Source of the DNA: CBDHFQ01 sp965262565
GTDB taxonomy: Bacteria > Bacteroidota > Bacteroidia > J057
Direction of reading: 5' to 3'
NCBI GenBank assembly: GCA_965262565.1
Contig: CBDHFQ010000035.1
Coordinates: forward strand, 1 to 51,171
DNA: 51,171 nucleotides
Shown here: piece by piece, positions 19,201-26,827 of the stretch
Layout: each line of letters begins with the position of its first letter
How positions within the stretch are numbered: the stretch's first letter is position 1
Notes under the pieces: model-generated
Databases searched by the model: none
Told to the model about the DNA's origin: nothing
Seen by the model: the letters and a program-made list of their open reading frames with translations, nothing else
Program-made: the position numbers and the translations under genes

Positions 19201-21541
19201 TTTTTCGCAAGATAATATTCTGGATGGAGGTGATCTTTCTTTGGAAGAAGCTAATGCTCAGGCATTACTCGCCTTGAGTTCAGCAGCACTGACACAGGAG
19301 CTTACTATTCCTGCAGGAATTGAGCCAGGGACTTACTTTATTATTTTTGAGGCTGATTGTGGAAATGCCATAAATGAAAGTAATGAGGCTAATAATGTGG
19401 TTGCTGTAGCGGTAAGTGTGGGACAACCACAAGCTGATTTAATCGTAGAAAATCCAGTTATTGATCCGTCTGTGTTAGCACAAGGAGAGGTAACTCAAGT
19501 TACGTTTACGTTGAGTAATATTGGAACAGGTGATGCAGATATTTCGAAAGTCTGTTTCCATTTATCCGAGAACCAGGAATTAGATATTGCCGATTTGCTC
19601 ATTCAGGAGATAAATGTAGACGACCTAGCTTCGGGTGAGAGTGGAGAAATATTTGAGGAAATTACCATTCCTGCATCTATTGTAGCCGGAAACTACTTTC
19701 TGATTTTAGAGGCTGATTGTGGAGAAGAAATTCCCGAAAGTGATGAAAGCAATAATACGATTGCAGTACCCATTACTGTTAACGAACAACCCAGACCGGA
19801 TTTACTTATTCAAGATGCTAGCATTGATCCCGTAGTAGTACTTACTGGCGATAGTCTACAGGCAAACTTTACTGTTACTAATCAGGGAAATGGCGCTGCA
19901 GATACTTCCAAGGCATGCTTGTTCCTTTCTCTGAACAATACATTTGAATCGGCTATTGATATTGAAGTGGGTAGGTTGGATGTAAGCGCACTTCCTGTTA
20001 ATACCAGCGAGCTGTTGACAACAGCTGTAAACATTCCTGCTAACACGAATCCAGGTACATACTTCATTTTGTTTATTGCAGATTGTAATGAAAGCCTGGA
20101 TGAAGTAGATGAAGCAAATAATATAGCTACGGTTGAAATTTCCATTGGAGAACCCTTAGCTGATTTAAGCCTTGGATCTATAGAAGTGAGTCCTGATAAA
20201 ATCACCGCAGGCCAGCAAGGATCTGTCAGCGCGGAAGTAGTTAATCAAGATCAGGCGAATGCTCCATTGTCCAGTACCTGCTTTTTCCTTTCAACCAATG
20301 ATGTGTTTGAAACTGGTATTGATGTTTTATTAGCAACGGCAGAAACAGCTGTGATAGTACCTAATGGAAGTCAATTAATCCAGGAAACGCTTATTATTCC
20401 AGCTAACACTGAGCCGGGAAATTATTTTATCATTGGGGTGGCTGATTGCCAGAATGAAATAACTGAAAGTAATGAGAATAACAATACGCTAAGTACTACT
20501 ATCACAATAGAAGAAGCACCTGACAACAATCCAGATCTTGCAGTTTTTGATCCAGCCATTAGCAGTTCTATTATTAGAGTAGGAGAAAATAATACGGCTA
20601 CGTTTAATATTCAAAATCTCAGTGCATCCTTTGGAGCGGATGCTTCTTTAGCCTGTCTTTTCCTCTCCGAGGATGATACTTTTAACCCGAATATAGATAT
20701 TTCTCTAGCCGATGTGGCAACCCCGCCTCTGGATACCCTGGAAAGCATTCCGTTAAATATATCGTTTTCCATTTCTAATAGTATTCAAGCTGGGAATTAT
20801 CAATTGTTTTTTGTCGCAGATTGTAATGACGATATTACGGAAGATAATGAAAGTAATAATATTAGAAGTATTCCTGTTGTTGTAGAAGACAGCATTGGTG
20901 AAGGAAATCCAGACCTAACTATTGGTTCTCCATCAGGTCTACCATCTAATCCTCAACCTCAACAACAGGTAAATGTAAGTGTAGATATTCGAAATGAAGG
21001 AGATGGCGCTTCAGAAGCGTTTGAAATTTGCGTGGTATATTCTGAAGATGGTGTGAGAGATAATTTCGATCGGGAAATCATTGCTGTGACTGTTAACTCC
21101 ATCGGGCCAAATAGCGATACAACCATTTCTTTATCATTTACTCTTCCCGGAGATTTAGATTCAGGTGATTTCCTGATCTTTGTCGCTGATTGTGATAATG
21201 TCAATCAAGATCCGGATTTATCGAATAATGTATTTCCAGCTTTACTGGAAATTATTCCTTCAAATAGATGCGATGGATTAAACTTCACCAATGTGGTCAC
21301 TCCGAATGGTGATGGTGTGAATGATGAATGGGTCATTACTGGATTACCAGAGGATCATTCCTTAAGAATAGTAGATAGATGGGGAAATGAAATATTATCT
21401 ACCGGGAATTATCAGCAAAATTGGCCGGGTTCTACAGGTGCTTTTACCAATACTCCTCCTGGTAGTTACTTTTATATATTAGTATCTGAATTATTACTGG
21501 ATGCTAAGCCTTGTAAAGGTTCGATCTTGGTGATACGTTAG
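16262..21541 (+). CDS. Giant CARDB-repeat surface protein with T9SS type B sorting domain, gene 3 (intact)
   Basis: A complete protein of 1759 residues. Residues 1-36 form a signal peptide ending AVG-Q. Three long domains (about 140 residues each, from residue 38; PDLVCSISFLEK and variants) follow, each with a DLNKDGINVP motif that resembles a calcium loop. Ten CARDB-type domains of about 120 residues come next, then the T9SS type B sorting domain in roughly the last 90 residues (TPNGDGVNDEW, RIVDRWGNEIL, PPGSYFYIL). Unlike genes 1 and 2 it has no near-identical DNA repeats. From ADLSISNPVLTPN onward its domains match gene 2 one for one, so the two genes are paralogues from a tandem duplication. 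It ends 81 bp from the convergent lipoprotein gene. Likely an outer-surface or released adhesive protein; the substrate cannot be inferred. Confidence 0.92.
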   Translation: MPNLKSASARENWVISYLPVWSIFIHFLLYSFPAVGQPDLVCSISFLEKTELEAGETFNATSITTNQGVLPAFNNTEGFLTNYYLSENETYEVNNDFFIGGEFFGTEEVLLVGGSLIEDEELDLNKDGINVPDGEYFLLCVTDPPQEDTPIGNILELNENNNVFVFGTKITVGNAGALPDLVCSITFLEKTDLVPGETFNASSRTFNQGLGDAFNTEDGFLTNYFLSDNNTYERDNDFFIGGEFFDEDEVLKSGEFFDEDEELDLNKDGINVPNGEYFLLCVTDPFNADFPIGKVEESDENNNVFVFGTKITVGDPPLPDLVCTIDFVEKTTLQLGETFDATSSTTNQGDADAFNTEDGFLTNYYLSTDNSFEKDNDFFIGGEFFGTDKILKPGETFVEDETLDLNKDGINVPAGEYFLLGVTDPFGNEAPTGNIEEKNENNNVFIFGTKITVEAPLPDLIITNPALTDTDVLPEETTTASLLLKNEGEGDAAASKICFYLSTDNLLGGTDILIGEVAAPNLASNGEIELSQELTIPAGTIPGNYFILFEADCDKIIIESDETNNLESVGINVNQPFPDLVINDESVNPTNLLPNEVLTATFNLLNEGNGAAGISTVCFYLSTDNTLGAADVLLGEVESPAIATGGQVALNKDLTIPIGTIAGNYFILFEADCDEDVVESDENNNIVAVPISVGQLLADLTISTPSLTVTELLPEETTTASLILKNEGDGDAAASSVCFYLSQDNLLGAADILLSEIDAAALVAGGELTISQDLIIPVGTAPGNYFILFEADCKKAIVESNENNNVNSVGITVAQPLPDLTIEDEGVDPEIALPGESIFVSFIAKNIGVGSSAASSVCIFLSQNDVLEETDELLKQVAVQAILAGNQISFLEEIIIPEATLPGNYTLLIEIDCNEENLESNENNNVISVAFTVDQPLADLSISNPVLTPNGVFPGESLSANFSLDNLDIGDAPASTICFHFSQDNILDGGDLSLEEANAQALLALSSAALTQELTIPAGIEPGTYFIIFEADCGNAINESNEANNVVAVAVSVGQPQADLIVENPVIDPSVLAQGEVTQVTFTLSNIGTGDADISKVCFHLSENQELDIADLLIQEINVDDLASGESGEIFEEITIPASIVAGNYFLILEADCGEEIPESDESNNTIAVPITVNEQPRPDLLIQDASIDPVVVLTGDSLQANFTVTNQGNGAADTSKACLFLSLNNTFESAIDIEVGRLDVSALPVNTSELLTTAVNIPANTNPGTYFILFIADCNESLDEVDEANNIATVEISIGEPLADLSLGSIEVSPDKITAGQQGSVSAEVVNQDQANAPLSSTCFFLSTNDVFETGIDVLLATAETAVIVPNGSQLIQETLIIPANTEPGNYFIIGVADCQNEITESNENNNTLSTTITIEEAPDNNPDLAVFDPAISSSIIRVGENNTATFNIQNLSASFGADASLACLFLSEDDTFNPNIDISLADVATPPLDTLESIPLNISFSISNSIQAGNYQLFFVADCNDDITEDNESNNIRSIPVVVEDSIGEGNPDLTIGSPSGLPSNPQPQQQVNVSVDIRNEGDGASEAFEICVVYSEDGVRDNFDREIIAVTVNSIGPNSDTTISLSFTLPGDLDSGDFLIFVADCDNVNQDPDLSNNVFPALLEIIPSNRCDGLNFTNVVTPNGDGVNDEWVITGLPEDHSLRIVDRWGNEILSTGNYQQNWPGSTGAFTNTPPGSYFYILVSELLLDAKPCKGSILVIR

Positions 21542-21622
21542 GAGTTTTACATAAAATATATTGGTTAGGAAATAAGAAAAAGTTGAGCCATTCCCCGATG
21601 CCAATGGGATTAGGGCCAAGCC

Positions 21623-24600
21623 TTATTGATTCAACCTAAAACTCAGCAACTCTTCATCATTCCTGGCAATAATTAATACTAGCTGATCATTTTTGCTTTT
21701 GATCCAACAAACATCCCTTACTTCTCCTTTTACGGTTACTCCTGACTTATCTGGAGTAACGTATTCTAACTGTCGATTTCCCATACCCTTTAACATTGTC
21801 CCTAAACTAGCGCCTAATCTCCCTGCCTCCGGTTTGAGTCCATAAAAATTCCCCCCAAGCCAAATGTCCTTTAGCCCATCATGATCCATATCGGCTGTTG
21901 CGATCCCAAACACCGGAGCTATCTGAGCCATTAAAGGCAAAGGAGAAAGTTTAAACTGCAATTCCCCAGTCGAGGATATCCCTTCATTCCACATAATCGT
22001 ACTTTCTAATGTAGTTGCTGTCAAGGTATAAGCCTTCTTCCTTACTTCTTCGGAAAATAGCGTTTGATAGGTTTGTTCAGCATAAGTATGATAAGCAATA
22101 TTTGACTTTTTGAGATATGGTAGTTGATTAATGATGTCAGTCTTAGTGGCGAATGGAAAAGCTTTGGTTTCTAAAGGAGGATAATAGGTCAACACAAATT
22201 CAGATTTTTTATTATTGTCAAAATCCCCCACATGTAATTTCAATGGCCGCTCAGAAGATGCATTAATTCTTGCATTTAATCCCCAATTTCCCAGGATAGC
22301 ATCCATATCTCCATCTTGATCTATATCATCTACATGTATTCGAGTCCACCAACCTTCACTATCTGAAAGTTTAATTGGAGCTAAAAGGGCTCCTTCCTGA
22401 TTAATGAATAGGTAAACAGACATCCAATCTCCTACTACCATTAAATCATCCCAACTATCTCCATTAACATCTACCCAAGTAGCATCTGTTACCATTCCCA
22501 GATTTGCAAAAAACTCCTGATGAATAGGAGACCATTGATTATTTCCCTTGTTAATGATCAAAAAACTTTCAGGAATTAATCCATAATTACCAGGAACAGT
22601 TCTTCCTCCTATAAATAAATCCATATCACCATCTTGATCTATATCATTCGCCTCAATAGCAGAAAAATGTCCAGCTACTTTAGGACCTTTCTCCGGAGCA
22701 GGCTCGAAAGTTCCTTTTCCATTATTTTCATACACCCTGAGCTTAAAATAGTCAAATCCACGTTGGTATTCATTTCCTCCTGTTCCAATGATGGCATCCA
22801 AATCCCCATCTCCATCAATATCTGCCAATGAACCACAAACACTTTCTCTATCTCTGGTCAAGTCAAAAGCAGCTTGAGCTTGCTGACTAAAAGTTCCGTT
22901 GCGTTGTTGTAAATAGGTTTTATCCGAATATCCGGCAGCGCATAACATCAGTATATCATCCAATTGATCCCCATTTACATCACCTACTAAAAGCCTGGGA
23001 CTTTCTGTAGAGAGCATTTTAGGAAGCAAGGCTTCATGATCGAAATCGTCGTAAGCATTTTCCGTATGCTTAAGGTCTCCTCGAATAATATCATTGGCTT
23101 GTTCGAATAGGGGAGAAGTCGTACCAATGGGCTGAAGCCTGACTTTTTGAGTAGCATTTTCTTGGGAAAGACTAAGAGATTGATTAGCTGGGAGATCGGT
23201 AAGTGTTTGTTGCTGTAAATTGGGCCATATGATGATGAGGCTATCTACCTTGGAAGCGTTTCCTAACCCTATGATGATTCCCGGTGCAACGGAACTTTGG
23301 AAACTTCGGGAAAGATATTGTTGATAAGATTGTTGTTGGCCGTCGATAAAAGCATGAACGATTGTACCTATGGCCAGGGTATTTTTTTCTCCTCCTTCAA
23401 GCTTAAGAGATATATAGTTTGATTGTGTAAGTGTGTCAGAATGATTACGGTAAATAAAGGCGGGTTGATTTTGATTATTGATCACTAAATCAAGGTCTCC
23501 ATCATTATCTACATCGCCATAGGCAGCTCCATTGCTAAAACTATTTTGTCCAACTCCTAATTCTTCTGCCTGATTTGAGAATCTAAGTGTCTGCTCATTG
23601 ATAAAAAGATAATTTGGAACAGGACTGGAAGGCATATGAGGGAGAAAATCGCGAATGTCTGATCTTCCTGTCTTTTGGACGATATCATTAACATTTTCTT
23701 TGTCGGAAATAAAATCTACAAAATCTAGATCAGTAATATCTCTCAATACGCCATTGCTCACAAAAATATCTTTCCATCCATCATTATCGACGTCAAACAA
23801 TAATGTTCCCCAGCTCCAATCGGTAGAAGATACTCCAGCCATATGAGCCATTTCCTGAAAATGGGTATTGCCTGTATTAAGTTGAAGACAATTTTGTAAG
23901 AGTTGATAATGATAGCTTGCTCGAAACTTACGATTGTCCAGGCGGGCAGGATTAAACTGGGTCATGGTCTTTAATCGACGATTGTCTCCTGGAAGCATGT
24001 CGGTAGTCATAATATCAGGAGCACCATCATTATTGATATCAGCGATATCGGAACCCATGCTATTGAGAGAGACCATCGCTGTCCGCTCATTAAGCTCTTC
24101 TGAAAAAGTACCGTCTCCACGATTTAAGTACATATAATCCCTTTCCCAGAAATCATTGCTGACATAGATATCTGGTAAATAATCCCCATTGATATCGCTG
24201 ACGGTAACCCCCAAACCGAACCCAATTTTACTGCTATACAAACCAGCCGCTAAAGTAACATCTGTAAAAGTGTCTCCATCATTCCGCATAAGTTTGTCTC
24301 CTCCCAGATCATCAGCTACTTCTCGGGTAGCTCTATATAATTCAATGCGATTGGGATCTTTAACGCTATTATTCAAAAGGTAGCAATCCAGGTCTCCATC
24401 TTGATCATAATCAAAAAAGGAGGCGTGGGTAGAATATCCTTCGTTGTTTAAATTCCACTTGGCCGCTTCTTCAGTAAAAGTGAGGTTTTGTTGGTTGATA
24501 AATAATTCATTCGCTTTACTTCCTCCAGCTACATCTCCTGAATTACACACATAGATGTCTAACCAACCATCAGCATTTACATCAACCATGCTTACTCCAG

Positions 24601-24970
24601 TACTCCAAGAAGCTGTACCCTCCACTCTTGCTTTTTCGGTAATATCTTCGAAGCTAACATTCCCTTTATTGAGATATAATTTATTTTCACCCATGTTGGA
24701 GGTAAAGTAGATGTCAACCAGACCATCATTATTAATATCTCCTAAAGCGACGCCACCTCCATTGTAAAAATTTCTGTAAGTAAGGATATTGAAGTCTACT
24801 TGATCTTCTACGTGATTGACAAAATCTACCCCCGATTGATCAGGTGGTATCAGGGAAAATAGGGTAGGAGATGCATTGGGGTGAGTTTGTTGTGAATGTT
24901 GGCAACTTGATAGAAGTAGGATAGAAGATAATAAGAACGATATGGAATAGATTGAATTAAACATCTGCAT
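21623..24970 (-). CDS. VCBS/FG-GAP repeat lipoprotein with ASPIC/UnbV domain
   Basis: 1115 residues. The N-terminus is a lipoprotein signal with lipobox LSSC (Cys23). ATG codons at 24970 and 24964 are both possible starts. Many repeats of the form D-[IV]-[ND]-x-D-G-x-x-D-[IL] (for example DINNDGLVDIYF, DVNADGWLDIYV, DIDQDGDMDLFIGG) are calcium-binding beta-propeller blades of the VCBS/FG-GAP type. Residues about 523-592 match the ASPIC/UnbV domain (LAIGTIVHAFIDGQ, then GLGNASKVDSLIIIWP). Proteins of this family commonly accompany SusC/SusD pairs in Bacteroidota and are thought to be surface-exposed, perhaps binding glycans. Here the gene follows susD on the same strand after 86 bp, separated by a hairpin that may lower its expression relative to susCD. 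The exact ligand is not visible. Confidence 0.9.
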   Translation of the reverse strand: MQMFNSIYSISFLLSSILLLSSCQHSQQTHPNASPTLFSLIPPDQSGVDFVNHVEDQVDFNILTYRNFYNGGGVALGDINNDGLVDIYFTSNMGENKLYLNKGNVSFEDITEKARVEGTASWSTGVSMVDVNADGWLDIYVCNSGDVAGGSKANELFINQQNLTFTEEAAKWNLNNEGYSTHASFFDYDQDGDLDCYLLNNSVKDPNRIELYRATREVADDLGGDKLMRNDGDTFTDVTLAAGLYSSKIGFGLGVTVSDINGDYLPDIYVSNDFWERDYMYLNRGDGTFSEELNERTAMVSLNSMGSDIADINNDGAPDIMTTDMLPGDNRRLKTMTQFNPARLDNRKFRASYHYQLLQNCLQLNTGNTHFQEMAHMAGVSSTDWSWGTLLFDVDNDGWKDIFVSNGVLRDITDLDFVDFISDKENVNDIVQKTGRSDIRDFLPHMPSSPVPNYLFINEQTLRFSNQAEELGVGQNSFSNGAAYGDVDNDGDLDLVINNQNQPAFIYRNHSDTLTQSNYISLKLEGGEKNTLAIGTIVHAFIDGQQQSYQQYLSRSFQSSVAPGIIIGLGNASKVDSLIIIWPNLQQQTLTDLPANQSLSLSQENATQKVRLQPIGTTSPLFEQANDIIRGDLKHTENAYDDFDHEALLPKMLSTESPRLLVGDVNGDQLDDILMLCAAGYSDKTYLQQRNGTFSQQAQAAFDLTRDRESVCGSLADIDGDGDLDAIIGTGGNEYQRGFDYFKLRVYENNGKGTFEPAPEKGPKVAGHFSAIEANDIDQDGDMDLFIGGRTVPGNYGLIPESFLIINKGNNQWSPIHQEFFANLGMVTDATWVDVNGDSWDDLMVVGDWMSVYLFINQEGALLAPIKLSDSEGWWTRIHVDDIDQDGDMDAILGNWGLNARINASSERPLKLHVGDFDNNKKSEFVLTYYPPLETKAFPFATKTDIINQLPYLKKSNIAYHTYAEQTYQTLFSEEVRKKAYTLTATTLESTIMWNEGISSTGELQFKLSPLPLMAQIAPVFGIATADMDHDGLKDIWLGGNFYGLKPEAGRLGASLGTMLKGMGNRQLEYVTPDKSGVTVKGEVRDVCWIKSKNDQLVLIIARNDEELLSFRLNQ

Positions 24971-25004
24971 CTGAGCAATATATTGTTTCTATAAAAATAG
25001 TAAA

Positions 25005-25034
25005 CCCGGAAAGAAATAAATATTTCCTTCCGGG
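25005..25034 (-). terminator. Hairpin between susD and the VCBS/ASPIC lipoprotein gene
   Basis: cccggaaagaaata (25005-25018) pairs with tatttccttccggg (25021-25034), with one A-C mismatch. Read on the minus strand the stem is followed by tttactattttta, so it resembles an intrinsic terminator or attenuator at the end of the susCD message. Partial read-through could still supply the lipoprotein gene. Confidence 0.65.
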
Positions 25035-25056
25035 AATTCTTATGCTTTAGTATTTA

Positions 25057-26757
25057 TTACCAACCTGGATTCTGTACTAGTCGTTGTTCTCCTTCCACTT
25101 CGCTCAATTCAATTTGTTGACTTGGTAGAGGATATAAATCATTACGAGATGTATATCCTTCCGAAGCTGTAAGGTAGGCTCTTCTCGTTTCCTCTACTGC
25201 TAGATAAGCATTTAGTACTTCGCTGGCAACTCCCCATCTTCTTAGGTCAAAGAAACGCTGACCTTCTAAAGCCAACTCTAATCTGCGTTCAGTTCTCACA
25301 GCTTCTCTGGCAATATTCTGGTCTGTCCAAGGGTCATCATATGTTCCTACTTGATAAGTAGCCCATGTAATAGCTGGATCGTCTAGTGTGGTTGTGATAG
25401 CAACACCATCTGGTCCTTGGGCACAAGCATTAGCTCTGGTTCTGATTTGATTAACTATTTCTCTGGCTCTTTCTAAGTTACCTAATTCAACTTCAGCTTC
25501 AGCCAAAAATAACAATACTTCAGCAAAACGTAATAAATGACGATTGGAGGAGTGCAATTGAGTATTCTGCCATCCTACCGCGCTTTGAGCATCACTAAAT
25601 TGAGCATATACATGTTTCTTTGGACTAAAAGGTCCTGCCCAGGAACGGTCTCTAATCCATCCAGGTGCGTGTAATCCCCAATCTATGTAGGGTACATCAT
25701 CTCTTCCTACAGTCCAATCTAATCTTGGATCCACGGGATCAGCAGCAGTCAATTCAGCGTCATTAAATGAGCCATCTAATAACGGAAGGCCATTAGCATC
25801 CACCTTATACGCATTTACCAAATTCTGGGAGGGCTGGTGAAAACCGCAACATCCTAGTGGGCTTCCAGAATGAGGGTGATTTAAACGCTCATGTCTATTT
25901 CCATTTTGCCCCGTAGTAGATCCATCATTCGTAGATGCCTGATAAGCCAAGACTGTTTCTGGGCCATTATCAAATTCTACGTTAAAGACATCTCTAAAAC
26001 AGTCTTGTAAAGCGTACGGACCGTTATTAACTACATCATCCAGAGTAGCTTTAGCACCAGCAAAATCTTGTGCCCACATTTGGTACTTACCTAACATCGC
26101 TTTAGCGGTCCACTGAGTAACACGTCCTACCTGATCTTGGGATTCAGGTAATAGCCCAATAGCAGCTTGCATATCTGCAATGATCAACGGAAGTGCATCT
26201 GTTCCTGTGTTAGCCTTACGAAAATCTTCATCAGCCTCCGTATAGTAAGGAATATTTCTCCAAACCTGGAATGCGTCAAAATGATAGTGAGCCCTTAGAA
26301 ATCGGGCTTCTCCTTCAATTCGAGCTCTATCAGCAGGATCAATATCATCCACACTATTTAACAAAGTAATTGTTGCATTTGCTCTACTTACACCTTCGTA
26401 TACAGCCGCCCACTTAGAATTCATGTAACCGTCTGCTCCACCTGTTCCCCACTGATACAATTCAACATCTGTCATCGGACCTTGGTCTCCAGGTTCTGAA
26501 CCTTTATAAGCATCGTCTGAGGCCATACTTCCAAAAACGTAATTACTGCCTGCAGCGGACCAAACACCCCCAGGTCGTCCAAAACCATCTAGCATGGAGT
26601 ATGCTGCTATAAGTGTACCTTCCACACCATTTTGATTTCCAAGAACAGAAGAATCGAGTACCCCTTGCGTGGGAGCATCTAAAAAATCTTCTGAACAACC
26701 TAGAATAAATCCCAGCACTATGCCAGAAAATCCTAAGCAGAATAGTATCCTTTTCAT
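25057..26757 (-). CDS. SusD/RagB family outer-membrane glycan-binding lipoprotein
   Basis: 566 residues from the ATG at 26757. The frame extends 16 codons further upstream, but only the 26757 start gives a proper lipoprotein signal (MKRILFCLGFSG, lipobox ILGC, Cys21). Features of the SusD family are the FLDAPTQG stretch after the lipid anchor, tetratricopeptide-like helices (RARIEGEARFLRAHYHFDAFQ), a late LLRFAEVLLFLAEAEVELG segment and the C-terminal ERRLELALEGQRFFDLRRWG block. SusD proteins sit on the cell surface, lid the SusC channel and capture oligosaccharides or other nutrients. The gene lies 70 bp downstream of susC and is surely co-transcribed with it. The cargo is unknown; the nearby sugar genes make a glycan plausible. 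Confidence 0.93.
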   Translation of the reverse strand: MKRILFCLGFSGIVLGFILGCSEDFLDAPTQGVLDSSVLGNQNGVEGTLIAAYSMLDGFGRPGGVWSAAGSNYVFGSMASDDAYKGSEPGDQGPMTDVELYQWGTGGADGYMNSKWAAVYEGVSRANATITLLNSVDDIDPADRARIEGEARFLRAHYHFDAFQVWRNIPYYTEADEDFRKANTGTDALPLIIADMQAAIGLLPESQDQVGRVTQWTAKAMLGKYQMWAQDFAGAKATLDDVVNNGPYALQDCFRDVFNVEFDNGPETVLAYQASTNDGSTTGQNGNRHERLNHPHSGSPLGCCGFHQPSQNLVNAYKVDANGLPLLDGSFNDAELTAADPVDPRLDWTVGRDDVPYIDWGLHAPGWIRDRSWAGPFSPKKHVYAQFSDAQSAVGWQNTQLHSSNRHLLRFAEVLLFLAEAEVELGNLERAREIVNQIRTRANACAQGPDGVAITTTLDDPAITWATYQVGTYDDPWTDQNIAREAVRTERRLELALEGQRFFDLRRWGVASEVLNAYLAVEETRRAYLTASEGYTSRNDLYPLPSQQIELSEVEGEQRLVQNPGW

Positions 26758-26827
26758 GTTTATTGACTTTTTGTTGTTAGTTAGTTTTAATTTCAAAGAT
26801 AACATATAAAAAGTAATATATGTTTGT

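Noticed and set aside
21542..21622. Possible bidirectional terminator between CARDB gene 3 and the lipoprotein gene
   Set aside because: Only short imperfect pairing (ccatt/aatgg) without a U-tract; not convincing.
26758..26805. Upstream start for SusD
   Set aside because: The extra 16 residues (MLSLKLKLTNNKKSIN) would precede a complete lipoprotein signal that starts at 26757.
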